From CAZSWR01 sp964610885 (lineage in GTDB: Bacteria; Bacteroidota; Ignavibacteria; Kapaibacteriales; UBA2268): DNA of 61,325 bases. Each line of letters starts with the position of its first letter. Position 1 is the stretch's first letter. Positions 31,666 through 41,205 of this stretch are shown one piece after another. The DNA is taken from positions 1-61,325 of the forward strand of contig CAZSWR010000006.1 in NCBI GenBank assembly GCA_964610885.1, given 5' to 3'. A model generated the notes under the pieces. The model worked only from the letters and a program-made list of their open reading frames with translations, had not been told where the DNA came from and ran no database searches. A program made the position numbers and the translations under genes.

Positions 31666-33471
31666 ATGAAAAAATCAATTTTTGCTTTTGTTCTGTCGGT
31701 TGCGGTCTGCTTTTCAATGTTCACCTCCGTATCCAAATCGCAAGACGACATTATGCGAGCCATGCAAGACGAACTGAACCGGTCGATGGCCGAACTCAAA
31801 TTGGACAAACTCCAGAAACCTTACTATATTGAATATACACTGAAAATATTTGATGCATACGAGGCAGTGGCCACTCTGGGCAGCATCCGCGACGACAAAA
31901 CTGTGCGCCGCGCAACTCTGACCGTGGGTTTGCGCGTGGGCGACTACAAATTCGACAACACAAATTTCTTCGATTTCAGCATCAGCTTCTTCGGTTCCGG
32001 GGACGATGAGGAATCTTTCGTCAACCGAATGATCACCATCGAACCGGACTACAAATCCCTTCGCCGCGAATTGTGGTTGGCCACAGACGCCGCCTACAAG
32101 CGCAACGCCGAAGCGATGACCAAGAAGGAAACTGTTTTGAAAAACAGAATCCGAAAGGACACGATTCCCGATTTCATTCAAATGGGGCCTGAGGAATTCA
32201 TGGGCAAACCATCGCCCGAACTCTTCACTGCCGACGGCATTGCCAGGACGAAATCCGATTTCGAGGCGATGAAACAACTCTGTAAGAAATTATCTGCCAA
32301 GTTCCGTGCTTTCCCTGACGTCTTCGCTTCGCAATGCACATACGAATGCACACCCAAGACAGTATATTACGTCAACTCCGAAGGCCGCAAATACATCAAT
32401 TCCGAAGTATTTGCCGGATTTGAAGTGTCGGCAATCTCGCAAGCGACGGACGGCATGCCCGTCGGTAATTTCTTCTCGGCCTATGGCCAGGACCGCCGGA
32501 GCCTTCCATCGGCCGATTCTTTGGACAGGGCGGTCGATGAATTGATCAAAAAGCTCTTGGAAACCAGGAATGCAAACACTCTCGAGGATTCATATTCCGG
32601 TCCGGTGCTCTTCGAAGGCCAGGCAGCAGCCCAACTATTTGCGCAGAGCTTTGCGCCTTGCTTGGCCGTCCAGCGCGACCAGCTGACCGAAATGGGCAAG
32701 GACGAACCCGAAAGGTACTCCGAATTCCAGAACAAAGTCGGCGGCAGGGTCTTGCCGGAATTCCTGTCTGTTTCGGCTATTCCTTCGATGAAAGAATACA
32801 AATCCATGAAACTCCTTGGCAACTACGCAATCGACGACCAAGGCGTCAAGGCCGAAGACGTGGTTTTGGTCAAAGACGGCTTCCTGAAGAATTTGCTCTC
32901 GGGCCGCGTACCGACCAAGAGAATCAAAGCCTCGAACGGGCACTGCCGCGGCGGCTCGGCCATGCTGAGCACCATCGAGCTGAGCGCAACAGACGAAAAA
33001 GTGCAAACAAATGCCGAAATGCGCGAACGACTTATTCAATTGTGCCGCGACAGAGAATTGCCCTACGCAATCGTGGTTAAAAAAGTAATGGACAAAAACA
33101 TACTTGGGACGGCCATCATGAGACTTTCCGATGGCGACTTCATTTCTTCGCTCTATGGCAAACCCAAAGTGCAAATCGTGGAAGCAGTTAAGCTCTTCGC
33201 CGATGGCCACGAAGAAGTGGTGCGCGGCGTCGAGGGCTTGGGATTCACTCCTCAGGGCTTCAAAGATATTCTCTCGGTGGGCAGCAACTCCTATGCGCTG
33301 AATTATCTGGCTCCATCGATCTCTTCGCCATACATGACCGGTGGCGATGCTTATGTGCATTGCTCGGTTATCACGCCGGATTTGCTCTTCGAGGATGCAG
33401 AAATCAAGCCTCTCCAAGACGATTTCACCAAGCCTCCGATAATAAAAAATCCGCTCTTGCTTGTGAAATAA
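31666..33471 (+). CDS. Exported TldD/PmbA-like protein without the zinc motif
   Basis: 601 residues with signal peptide MKKSIFAFVLSVAVCFSMFT. It aligns with the upstream gene throughout (TVGLRVGDYKFDNT versus DLRVGDYSFDNTH; SGRVPTKRIKASNGHCRGG versus SRRPVNNFLASNGHGRKQAG). At the active site the upstream FHEIFGH is replaced by FAQSFAP, so both zinc histidines and the Glu are lost. It should be catalytically dead. This mirrors the TldD/TldE heterodimer, where only TldD holds the metal, and suggests a periplasmic heterodimer. AAGGAAAGG upstream of the ATG. The operon ends in the terminator at 33493. Confidence 0.85.
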   Translation: MKKSIFAFVLSVAVCFSMFTSVSKSQDDIMRAMQDELNRSMAELKLDKLQKPYYIEYTLKIFDAYEAVATLGSIRDDKTVRRATLTVGLRVGDYKFDNTNFFDFSISFFGSGDDEESFVNRMITIEPDYKSLRRELWLATDAAYKRNAEAMTKKETVLKNRIRKDTIPDFIQMGPEEFMGKPSPELFTADGIARTKSDFEAMKQLCKKLSAKFRAFPDVFASQCTYECTPKTVYYVNSEGRKYINSEVFAGFEVSAISQATDGMPVGNFFSAYGQDRRSLPSADSLDRAVDELIKKLLETRNANTLEDSYSGPVLFEGQAAAQLFAQSFAPCLAVQRDQLTEMGKDEPERYSEFQNKVGGRVLPEFLSVSAIPSMKEYKSMKLLGNYAIDDQGVKAEDVVLVKDGFLKNLLSGRVPTKRIKASNGHCRGGSAMLSTIELSATDEKVQTNAEMRERLIQLCRDRELPYAIVVKKVMDKNILGTAIMRLSDGDFISSLYGKPKVQIVEAVKLFADGHEEVVRGVEGLGFTPQGFKDILSVGSNSYALNYLAPSISSPYMTGGDAYVHCSVITPDLLFEDAEIKPLQDDFTKPPIIKNPLLLVK

Positions 33472-33492
33472 TTTGGCTCTGTTCAGATACAC

Positions 33493-33530
33493 AAATCCCT
33501 CTTCGCAGCGAATGCGAAGAGGGATTTTTA
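33493..33530 (+). terminator. Rho-independent terminator after the TldD pair
   Basis: Perfect stem AAATCCCTCTTCGC / GCGAAGAGGGATTT with a seven-base loop and T-run; symmetrical enough to act also for the convergent peptidase gene. Confidence 0.88.
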
Positions 33531-33581
33531 GTATTGGACTAGGGTTTGGAATTACTTCCTGTCAGAAGTGGCAGCCATCGC

Positions 33582-35420
33582 CTATTTCACAAATTGTTTT
33601 GCATAGAACTCTGGCGTCAGCGGTCGGCCGGTGGCGCGTTCGATCATTTGGTTCCAAGGCAGCTCGGCGCCAGGGCCGAAAACCATTTTCTGAAGGTAAT
33701 GACCAACTTTGGGATTGCCTTTGAAACTGACATTGGCTTCTTTTGAATTCAGAACGCGCTCTTTCAGAGTGAAATAGAGTTGCGATGCAAGGAGTTCGCC
33801 AAGGTGGTAGTTATGGTAGTAGCACGGGAAAGTGGCGATGTGGATTTTCGTGGCCCAGTCAGGAGCATTACGGCCTTCGGGTTTCTTCATACCCTGATAT
33901 TTTTCGACCAAATTCCACCAAAGAGCGTTTAAATCTTGGTCAGGGTCTGCATAGAGGGCTTTTTCGAAACGGAACATGACCTGGGACCAACGGCTGAAGC
34001 AGAGCTGTTCCAACCGGAGGTAGTCGTCGCAAGTGTTTTTAATTCTTTCAAAATCTTTTTGATTCAGTCCAAGCATATCTTTCATCCAGATTGGATTGCT
34101 GGCCATGCGTCCAAACATCATAGCAATTGCTTCGGTAGTGAAAGTATGGGCGGCAGTTTTCAGTATCCAAGGTAACTCTTTATTGTGGTACTTTGTGTAA
34201 ACGGCGTGGCCATATTCGTGTAGCATTGTATTCATCCATTGGGCATTTGGCTGGACGTTGCAGAGCACGCGCACGTCTCCTTTGTCCCGATCGATATCGG
34301 TACAGAAAGCATGTTGGTTTTTACCGGGTTTGTCGAAAAGGTCGCTTTTTTGGAGCAGGTCTTTGATATCCAAGCCGATTGAGCTGTAATACTCTTCGGT
34401 GATTTTGACGATGTCCTTGCCAGCATAGAATTCGTCGAGATTTATATCATAAATCTTCGGTGCCTCCTGGAAATACCTATTCTGGTAGTGCCAAGGCATC
34501 AATTCCTCTGGTTTGATTGAACAGCGTTTCGCCAGGTAGGAATCCATTTTCTCCTTCAGCTTTTGGAAAGCAGGACCCGTGAGGTCGTCCAATTGGTCGA
34601 AGAGTTTCAAGATGTCGTTGGGGTCTTGTTCGTTCAGCTGAAGGCTCATCGTGTGGAAGTTCTCGTATCCGAGCGCTTGGGCTTGCTCATTTCTCATTTT
34701 TACCAAGTTAATAATATCTTCCGATACCAGTTCGCCGATTTTTTTGTGCGCTTTCCATGCTTCCTCGAGTTCGCGAGAATCTTTGCTCGAACCGAGAATA
34801 GCTTCGATTTGGTTGTCAGTCAATTCCTTGCCACCGGCCAAGGCACGGAAGTTTTGGAATTTCTTCGTGATCGAGCTTTGAAGCAATGTGATTTTGTTCA
34901 GTAGTTCTGTTTCGATTTGGTACGGTGCAAAAGTATTGTAGAGCAGCACTAAGCGGCGGGCCAAGATCGGGTCGGACGATTGTTTCATCGATTTGAATGC
35001 TTTTATCTGCTTGAAAGTTTCCTTGTTCGAAAGGAATTCGTTCATTGACATGTCTGCTTTGGCGGCTGTCTCGAAATCCTCATCTTTGCCAGAAATCGAG
35101 GCGTTCCAGTTTGTCTCGGCCGAGGCATTGTAGAACTGTGAGAGTTCTTTCTCGATTCTGTCTGCAAACTCCTTGAATTCTGCATTATCGAATTCTTTCA
35201 TTCCATCCTCTTTTGAATCTTTGACCTCGAGCGTTTGAATATTCATCTTATTTTCTTCGACATTTGTTTTGGCCTGTCTGGCTTTTTTGTCTTTTGGGGC
35301 GGCTTGGGTTTCTTTGGGGACTTCCACCGGCTTTATTTGCTGAATCTGCTGCGCATTGCCCTGAATCGCTGGGAACATTAACCCGATTGCAAGGGCTGTG
35401 GTGATGATTGATTTCTTCAT
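33582..35420 (-). CDS. Exported zinc peptidase of the M2/M3 (peptidyl-dipeptidase A-like) type
   Basis: 612 residues from the ATG at 35420, which has AGGAG at six bases; a GTG two codons earlier overlaps that site. Signal peptide MKKSIITTALAIGLMFPAIQGNAQ leads into a charged linker (about 25-75). The zinc site is LHEYGHAVYTKYH with the downstream glutamate helix TTEAIAMMFGRMAS, the HExxH-plus-Glu gluzincin arrangement. The large helical N-terminal part (LVKMRNEQAQALGYENFHTM) resembles the M2/M3 families of dipeptidyl carboxypeptidases. It likely trims peptides in the periplasm. It is the second gene after the M28 peptidase, 48 bases behind it, probably one operon. Confidence 0.83.
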   Translation of the reverse strand: MKKSIITTALAIGLMFPAIQGNAQQIQQIKPVEVPKETQAAPKDKKARQAKTNVEENKMNIQTLEVKDSKEDGMKEFDNAEFKEFADRIEKELSQFYNASAETNWNASISGKDEDFETAAKADMSMNEFLSNKETFKQIKAFKSMKQSSDPILARRLVLLYNTFAPYQIETELLNKITLLQSSITKKFQNFRALAGGKELTDNQIEAILGSSKDSRELEEAWKAHKKIGELVSEDIINLVKMRNEQAQALGYENFHTMSLQLNEQDPNDILKLFDQLDDLTGPAFQKLKEKMDSYLAKRCSIKPEELMPWHYQNRYFQEAPKIYDINLDEFYAGKDIVKITEEYYSSIGLDIKDLLQKSDLFDKPGKNQHAFCTDIDRDKGDVRVLCNVQPNAQWMNTMLHEYGHAVYTKYHNKELPWILKTAAHTFTTEAIAMMFGRMASNPIWMKDMLGLNQKDFERIKNTCDDYLRLEQLCFSRWSQVMFRFEKALYADPDQDLNALWWNLVEKYQGMKKPEGRNAPDWATKIHIATFPCYYHNYHLGELLASQLYFTLKERVLNSKEANVSFKGNPKVGHYLQKMVFGPGAELPWNQMIERATGRPLTPEFYAKQFVK

Positions 35421-35468
35421 TGGCACTCCTTTGTTTGTAAATATTTATTAAACAATTTGTCTTTATTA

Positions 35469-36866
35469 TCAATACTCATTTGCTAATATGTAGAGTGTAA
35501 TCGCCATAGCGGCCACCTGATTGTTGAAGTCGTCGGAATTGATTTTCTCCGGTGTATCGTTCGGCGAATGGTGGTACCAGAAATATTTTCCTGTGGTATC
35601 CCAGCCAGGACTCATCCCGGGCACGCCATTGTTTCGCATCAGCGGGCCTATATCGACACCGCCGCCGCCTTTATTGATTTGAATGGAGCCGAAGTATTTG
35701 CAGAGTATTCCTTCGATTGGCTTCAATTGGTTTTCCATCAGCGAATCAGGCCCGGAGAAATTAATCGAATATGGCGCAAAAATCCCGCCGTCGAACTCGC
35801 AGGCATAAATATGCTTTTCGTTTTTGTGCGCGCGGGCGTATTCGATGCCGCCTCGGTTTCCGTTCTCTTCGTTTGCCCAAAAGACAGACCTAATCGTACG
35901 CGCTGGGCGCAGTCCGAGGTCGTGGAGCAGCTTCACGATTTGCCAACCGGCCACGCAACCGCTCGCGTCGTCGTGGGCGCCTCGCGTATTGTCCCACGAA
36001 TCGCTATGGCCGCCGACTGCAATCACTTCGTCAGGGAACTTCGACCCGGTGATTTCGCCAACCAAATTGCTCGATGGCGAATCGGGCAAGAATTTCGATT
36101 CTGTATAGAACGAGAGAACGATGTTTTCGCCATCGGCCTGGATGCGGCCGAGCATTGCGGCGTCCTCTGGCGTGATTGCGCCGTGGGGTATCTTCGGAAC
36201 TGAGTCCACATAGCCCATACTGCCGGAATGCGGCTGGTAGATTTCCGCAGGCGTTGCTGATCGCGTCAGGCTGGCCACCGCACCGAAGCGCGCGGCAATC
36301 ACAGCGCCGTGGTATCTGTACCTAATGGCTTGGCCGTAATTCTCGAATTTTATATTAAATACAACGATTTTGCCTTTGGCCGGCGCAGGGTTCCGCTCCA
36401 GGTCTTCGATGCCTCCCACGACGTAGCACGGCGCAGTTATAGGGCCGTTTGGAGTATTAATGCTGCCACCGAGCACGGTTACGGGCAATCGCATCTTGTG
36501 CGGCGATACCATTTCTAAGTATTCATTGCCTCGGTCCCAATGCGGAACCATGACAGGCTCCTTGGCCACGCGCTCCAGCCCGTCGGCTTTCATTTTCCCG
36601 AAGCCCCAATCAATCATTTCCTCTAATACATTCGTGCCGCAGAGCCTGCCACCGAAATGGTCGCAAATGTATGCAGTACGCTTCCACGCGGTGGAATCGC
36701 CTTTGAGCGCGGCGATGATTTTTTCGGCGGCGGGAGAGTATTTCTCGATAATCTGCTCGCGGCTAAGCCCAGCCGAAAAGCAATTGAATTGGAACAAACC
36801 TATGAACGAAAGAATTAGTGCTGTTCTGGTGAAAACATTTTTTGAGAGAGTTTTTGATATATTCAT
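35469..36866 (-). CDS. Exported M28 family zinc aminopeptidase/carboxypeptidase
   Basis: 465 residues with an N-terminal signal segment (TRTALILSFIGLFQFNCFSA). A PA-type insert lies at about 130-240. The dizinc core has GGHSDSWDNTRGAHDDASG (first His and bridging Asp), WANEENGNRG (catalytic Glu-Glu), EFDGG and WYHHSPNDT (last His). The layout matches the plasma glutamate carboxypeptidase-like subgroup. It should act on dipeptides in the periplasm. With the following M2/M3-type peptidase it forms a two-gene peptide-degrading operon, next to the convergent TldD pair, so four exported peptidase-like genes lie in 7 kb. Confidence 0.9.
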   Translation of the reverse strand: MNISKTLSKNVFTRTALILSFIGLFQFNCFSAGLSREQIIEKYSPAAEKIIAALKGDSTAWKRTAYICDHFGGRLCGTNVLEEMIDWGFGKMKADGLERVAKEPVMVPHWDRGNEYLEMVSPHKMRLPVTVLGGSINTPNGPITAPCYVVGGIEDLERNPAPAKGKIVVFNIKFENYGQAIRYRYHGAVIAARFGAVASLTRSATPAEIYQPHSGSMGYVDSVPKIPHGAITPEDAAMLGRIQADGENIVLSFYTESKFLPDSPSSNLVGEITGSKFPDEVIAVGGHSDSWDNTRGAHDDASGCVAGWQIVKLLHDLGLRPARTIRSVFWANEENGNRGGIEYARAHKNEKHIYACEFDGGIFAPYSINFSGPDSLMENQLKPIEGILCKYFGSIQINKGGGGVDIGPLMRNNGVPGMSPGWDTTGKYFWYHHSPNDTPEKINSDDFNNQVAAMAITLYILANEY

Positions 36867-36940
36867 TTTTCTTCCTTTTCCTGCAAAAAGCTACAATTCA
36901 AAAATCGGAATTAATTCACTTATAAACAACACAATTCGTC

Positions 36941-37022
36941 CGCCGGCACCCGACTTTTATTCTCGGGCAGCTCGTCTGAGGGACCGAAGGCAAAATTCGG
37001 AAGGCGAGCGAAACGCACCGTC
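36941..37022. other. GC-rich segment with three nested/adjacent stems in a divergent promoter region
   Basis: Stem A CCCGA/TCGGG (36949-36953 with 36963-36967). Stem B GCTCG/CGAGC (36970-36974 with 37005-37009) encloses stem C CCGAA/TTCGG (36984-36988 with 36996-37000). Surrounding DNA is AT-rich. It could be a small RNA, a leader of either divergent gene or a repeat not otherwise present in the window. No known class recognised. Confidence 0.35.
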
Positions 37023-37102
37023 TTCTGTAAGTAATTGATTTGCATTGTGTTAATTTTGTGTTAATTTGTTTGTTTCTGTTTTTTTTTCTCGCAATTTCAT
37101 TG

Positions 37103-37110
37103 TAGTTTTG
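37103..37110 (+). promoter_or_regulatory. TAGTTTTG -7 box ahead of the two-component operon
   Basis: Matches TAnnTTTG, 48 bases before the ATG of the response regulator. No clear -33 element at standard spacing. Confidence 0.35.
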
Positions 37111-37157
37111 TCGTGTAAACTGTTGATGAATTGAAATTGAAAATTGGAAATAGGTTT

Positions 37158-37883
37158 ATGAACGGAAAGCCCCTCACACACGAATCGCCCTTGAATCAGT
37201 CAAAGACAATCGCTATAATCGATGACGAACCCGATATTTTGGAACTTGTTTCGATAACACTCACGAAAGCCGGCTACCGGACCAAGACATTCGAGGACGG
37301 CGAAACGTTCATTAAATACCTTTCGCAAGAGCAGCCCGATCTGGTCGTGCTGGACCTGATGCTGCCCGATGCCGACGGTTTCGAGATTTGCAAGTTCATC
37401 CGGCGGGACGAGCGGCTGGCGCAGATTCCCGTTATCATGCTGACGGCCAAACACGAAGAAACCGACAAAGTGCTCGGGTTGGAGCTGGGCGCCGACGACT
37501 ACGTAACGAAGCCATTTTCGCCGCGCGAGCTGGCCGCAAGGGTCAAAGCAATCCTCAGGCGCGAAGAGAAATCAATCAAAACGCAAATACTCAAAATTGG
37601 GAAATTCCTCGAAATTGATTTGCAGAAATACGAAGTCTATGTGCAAACAGACAAAGTAGAGCTGACTTCGACAGAATTTCGGATACTGAAACTGCTCTCC
37701 GAGCGCAAGGGATGGGTATATTCCCGAGAGCAAATCTTGGACTATTTGGGCGTGCAGGAAAAGGGCGTTTTGGACCGCACCGTGGACGTGCACATCAAAA
37801 ACCTTCGCGAAAAACTCGGCATCGGCGGCAAGTATATCAAAAATATCCGTGGCATTGGATACAAAATCGAAGAGGAAATATGA
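37158..37883 (+). CDS. OmpR/PhoB-type response regulator
   Basis: 241 residues from the ATG at 37158; an in-frame TTG upstream lacks a ribosome-binding site. The receiver domain (about 16-135) has IDDEPD, the phosphorylation site Asp66 (LVVLDLMLPD), a Thr in IMLTAK and the KPFSPREL lysine. The C-terminal winged helix (LTSTEFRILKLLSERKGWVY, then SREQILDYLG and RTVDVHIKNLREKLG) binds DNA. It is closest in look to PhoB. The last codons overlap the kinase start (ATGA), so the pair is translationally coupled. Phosphate control is possible, but no pst or phoU gene is near. Confidence 0.94.
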   Translation: MNGKPLTHESPLNQSKTIAIIDDEPDILELVSITLTKAGYRTKTFEDGETFIKYLSQEQPDLVVLDLMLPDADGFEICKFIRRDERLAQIPVIMLTAKHEETDKVLGLELGADDYVTKPFSPRELAARVKAILRREEKSIKTQILKIGKFLEIDLQKYEVYVQTDKVELTSTEFRILKLLSERKGWVYSREQILDYLGVQEKGVLDRTVDVHIKNLREKLGIGGKYIKNIRGIGYKIEEEI

Positions 37884-39607
37884 AACAAATCTTCACGAAA
37901 TTTTTCGGGGCGTTCTTGATTATTATCTTGTCGCTCTCGGGACTGATATTGTATTTCGCATTCAGTTCAATCAACGATAACTACCTTCAGTTTATAAACA
38001 ATCAGCTACTGAACCTCGATTTCTCGATGAAGAGCCGCATTGCCCCGCTGCTGGTAGAGAACCGTCGCGCGGAATTGGACTCGATCGTCAAAATGAGCGG
38101 CAGGGACGTCAATACGAGGATCACAGTGATCGATACTTTCGGAGTGGTTGTCGCCGATTCGAAATCGGACCCGAAGACTATGGAAAACCACGCCGACCGA
38201 CCCGAATTAATCGAAGCAAAAGCCAAAGGCATCGGCCACGCCGAGCGTTTCAGCCACACGATCAACGACGACATGCTTTACACAGTGGTGCCAATCAAAA
38301 ACGGCGACACACTGATTGGATACTCGAGAGTAAGCCTCTACCTGAAAGACATCAACACATGGATCGGTGGGCTGCGAAGCCGAATTTTCCAGATTTCGAT
38401 CCTGATCGTGGTGCTCGGTTTGGCGCTGGCTTTCGTTGTCTCGCGCGGCATCACAAAGCCAATCAAGCGCTTAGTGCTGGCATCGCGTCGGGTGGCCGAC
38501 GGAGATTTCACCGCCAAGGTTTACGTATCGAACCACGACGAAATACGCGAACTCGCCGACAGCTTCAACACGATGACCGATAAAATAAAAAATCTTTTCG
38601 ACCAGGCATCGACGCAGCAAGAGGAATTGAATAGCATTATTACGTCGATGAAGGACGGATTCGCAGTGTTCGACGCGAAAGGCAAAATCATGCTCTTCAA
38701 CGAAGGCTTCGGCCGCATCGCCGGTTCGGATTTTGTTGAAAATAAAGTGTACTGGGAAATCATTCGCGAAAGCGCATTCATCGAATTCATGGAGCAAACA
38801 CTGAAGAAGCGAAAAGGCATCGCCCGCGAAGCAATTATCGACGGCAAGCACTTCCTTTGCTCGTCGAGCTATTTGGAGGCGAAGGGCGAGGTCGTGCTCA
38901 TTATGTCCGATATAACTCAGTTGAAAATGCTCGAAAACATCAAGCGCGATTTCGTCGTGAACGTGTCCCACGAGCTTCGCACACCGCTGACGGCGATAAA
39001 GGGCTTCATCGAAACGCTTCAGGACGAATCCGACGAAAAGCAACAACGCTACCTTTCGATTGTGGAGCGCCACACGGACCGGCTTATCAATATCGTAAAC
39101 GATTTGCTCCTGCTGTCCAAATTGGAGGACGCCGGCCAAAAACTCGAAATCTCGGATACGAACATCGTGGAAATCACTTCCAACGTTGTGAAAATGTTTG
39201 AGCAGAGGCTCATCGAGAAGAATCTTTACCTGAACATTAACGTAGCCGATGGCTTCCCCGCGGTGCAGGCGGACCAATACAAGATCGAGCATCTAATGAT
39301 CAACCTGATCGACAATGCAATCAAATACACCGACGAGGGCGGCGTGGACATTTATTTCTCGCGAACGAACGATTTTGCCGTTATTGCGGTATCCGACACA
39401 GGCATCGGCATCCCGAAAGAAAAGTTAGGCAGAATCTTCGAACGGTTCTTCACGGTGGACAATTCACGTTCGCGGAAAGTGGGCGGGACCGGCCTCGGGC
39501 TGGCAATTGTCAAACACATCGTGCAGCTGCACGGCGGGGAAATCAAGGCAGAATCCAGCGAAAACGGCTCGAGGATGACCGTGCTGCTGCCGCTCGTCCA
39601 GGAGTGA
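37880..39607 (+). CDS. Sensor histidine kinase, PhoR-like (TM - HAMP - PAS - HisKA - HATPase)
   Basis: 575 residues. The correct start is the ATG overlapping the regulator's stop; the frame is open further upstream only as an overlap with that gene. Two membrane helices (about 7-29 and 165-187) flank a periplasmic part with LVENRRAELDSIVKMSGRDV. A HAMP domain (about 190-240) and a PAS domain (about 250-350) follow. HisKA: NVSHELRTPLTAIKGF with His364. HATPase: NLIDNAIKYTDEGG, DTGIGIPKEK, RIFERFF, GTGLGLAIVKHI. The PhoR-like layout and coupling to the PhoB-like regulator define a standard two-component system. Confidence 0.94.
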   Translation: MKQIFTKFFGAFLIIILSLSGLILYFAFSSINDNYLQFINNQLLNLDFSMKSRIAPLLVENRRAELDSIVKMSGRDVNTRITVIDTFGVVVADSKSDPKTMENHADRPELIEAKAKGIGHAERFSHTINDDMLYTVVPIKNGDTLIGYSRVSLYLKDINTWIGGLRSRIFQISILIVVLGLALAFVVSRGITKPIKRLVLASRRVADGDFTAKVYVSNHDEIRELADSFNTMTDKIKNLFDQASTQQEELNSIITSMKDGFAVFDAKGKIMLFNEGFGRIAGSDFVENKVYWEIIRESAFIEFMEQTLKKRKGIAREAIIDGKHFLCSSSYLEAKGEVVLIMSDITQLKMLENIKRDFVVNVSHELRTPLTAIKGFIETLQDESDEKQQRYLSIVERHTDRLINIVNDLLLLSKLEDAGQKLEISDTNIVEITSNVVKMFEQRLIEKNLYLNINVADGFPAVQADQYKIEHLMINLIDNAIKYTDEGGVDIYFSRTNDFAVIAVSDTGIGIPKEKLGRIFERFFTVDNSRSRKVGGTGLGLAIVKHIVQLHGGEIKAESSENGSRMTVLLPLVQE

Positions 39608-39650
39608 GACGGTTCAGGAAAAATGTAAACGTATAAATTAAGGATTCGGA

Positions 39651-39938
39651 TCAACATTCGATTTGCGTGTGCAGGGCGATTTCCTCGAGGATTGAAGTGC
39701 ATTTCAGGCACTCCTCGAGGCTCCCTTCGTAAACGTTGGACTTACCCGAATTGTGTACTTCCCAGGTGAGCTGTTCGGCGTGGTCGTAGGAGCAACCGGT
39801 GGCTTTGATGATTTGGTTAATAACTTCGTCGAACGTATGCCAGTCGTCGTTGAAAAGGATAACACGCATAGGGAAATCTGTGTTGTTGGTCGTCGTTACC
39901 TCAATTTGTTCCAATTCTTGTACGTTCTGGTCAAGCAT
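39651..39938 (-). CDS. clpS: ATP-dependent Clp protease adaptor ClpS
   Basis: 95 residues. Adaptor that brings N-degron proteins to ClpAP. The signature is MRVILFNDDWHTFDEVINQI, with the helix DHAEQLTWEVHNSGKSNVYE corresponding to the HxxG region of ClpS. The asparagine/aspartate pair NDD in the N-end-rule pocket is kept. The C-terminal part differs somewhat from classical ClpS and has cysteines in ECLKCTSI. clpA is not adjacent. It is convergent with the kinase gene, 43 bases apart. Confidence 0.82.
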   Translation of the reverse strand: MLDQNVQELEQIEVTTTNNTDFPMRVILFNDDWHTFDEVINQIIKATGCSYDHAEQLTWEVHNSGKSNVYEGSLEECLKCTSILEEIALHTQIEC

Positions 39939-40277
39939 AATTTCATCAAAAAAGTTTCAAACAAATCAAAATTTAAACTAAACAAATTTTCACAATCTGC
40001 AAAGATAATAATTCTACTTTCCGATTTTGGGAAGCCATGAATTATTGATTCCGCCCCACGAGGAAGCGCGAAAGTCGTTGAAATATCGCAAGAATCGATG
40101 TGAATCAGTTGGCTGAAGATATGTGATAACAAAAATGCTCATAGTTTTTTCCTCATCGCCTTCCATTTACTCCGCACCCGTTATTGATTTCTTGCCCATT
40201 GTTGTGAGCAAAGCGGTTTGCTCCGAGCTGTTTAATCTTTCAGTTATTAACTGAATTTTCTTCATTATGGAACTAAA

Positions 40278-40310
40278 TTGCGAGCTATGTCGGAACATTT
40301 GTTATATTTG
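40278..40310 (+). promoter_or_regulatory. Candidate promoter TTG-N22-TATATTTG for engB
   Basis: TTG at 40278-40280 and TATATTTG at 40303-40310, 23 bases before the ATG. The -7 box is the same octamer as in the XRE-operon promoter at 11485. Confidence 0.55.
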
Positions 40311-40333
40311 TAGTTGATGTATAACGTTGACAA

Positions 40334-40933
40334 ATGGAAATGAACGCATTAAACGCCTCTTTCATACTGGCCGCTTCGGTGAAGGAACACTTCCCTCAGT
40401 CTGACCTGCCGGAAATAGCCTTCGCCGGACGCTCGAACGTCGGCAAATCTTCGCTGCTAAATAGTATCGTGCTTCGGAAAAGCCTTGCCAAGATCAGCTC
40501 CACTCCGGGCAAAACGCAAACGATAAATTTCTTCAACGTCGAGGACCGCTGGATGCTCGTCGATATGCCCGGTTTCGGATACGCCCAGGCGTCGAAAACC
40601 AAACGCGACGATTGGTTCAAGATGAACAGGGAATACCTCGTCGGGCGCGAGAACCTCGTTTTGGTTGCTTCGCTTATCGATTCGCGCCACGACCCGATGG
40701 AATCAGACATCGCGTTCATCGAATGGATGGAAATGAACCAAATTCCATATTTGATAATACTGACGAAATGCGACAAAATCTCGCCGAAACTGCTCGCCGA
40801 ACGCAAAGAGCAAGTCGAGCACTTGATTTCGAATTGCCAATTCGCTCGCGAGGTTTTGCCATACTCATCGGTTACGAATCTCGGGCGAGAGCAATTAATC
40901 GGGATTATTAAAAAATCGTGCGCAAAAAAATAA
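40334..40933 (+). CDS. engB: Ribosome biogenesis GTPase EngB (YihA/YsxC)
   Basis: 199 residues, small TRAFAC GTPase needed for large ribosomal subunit assembly. G1 AGRSNVGKSSLLN, G2 STPGKTQTINFF, G3 LVDMPGFGYAQ, G4 ILTKCDKI and G5 PYSSVTNLGRE are all present. ATG at 40334 or two codons on; neither has a strong Shine-Dalgarno, which fits a short leader from the promoter ending at 40310. Monocistronic. Confidence 0.96.
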   Translation: MEMNALNASFILAASVKEHFPQSDLPEIAFAGRSNVGKSSLLNSIVLRKSLAKISSTPGKTQTINFFNVEDRWMLVDMPGFGYAQASKTKRDDWFKMNREYLVGRENLVLVASLIDSRHDPMESDIAFIEWMEMNQIPYLIILTKCDKISPKLLAERKEQVEHLISNCQFAREVLPYSSVTNLGREQLIGIIKKSCAKK

Positions 40934-41205
40934 TAATATAAGATTAAATTAAAACCAAACTTTGTTCGTTCTAACATTTGGTATTTGAAATAACATCCGA
41001 TTGAAAGCAATATTTCTCGGAAAAAGAAGCATCAAAGAGCTTTGAATTCCGGTTTCTTTATACCTAATTGAATCTTTTTGCTTTGCCAAGCTCTTTGAAC
41101 TCTGAAGTTCCGAACTTCCAGGGGCAATACTCTGCAAACTGCTCGGAACAATGAAACATGAAATTATCATAAAGATATTTTTTGAATTATTTTGGAGGTT
41201 ATGCT

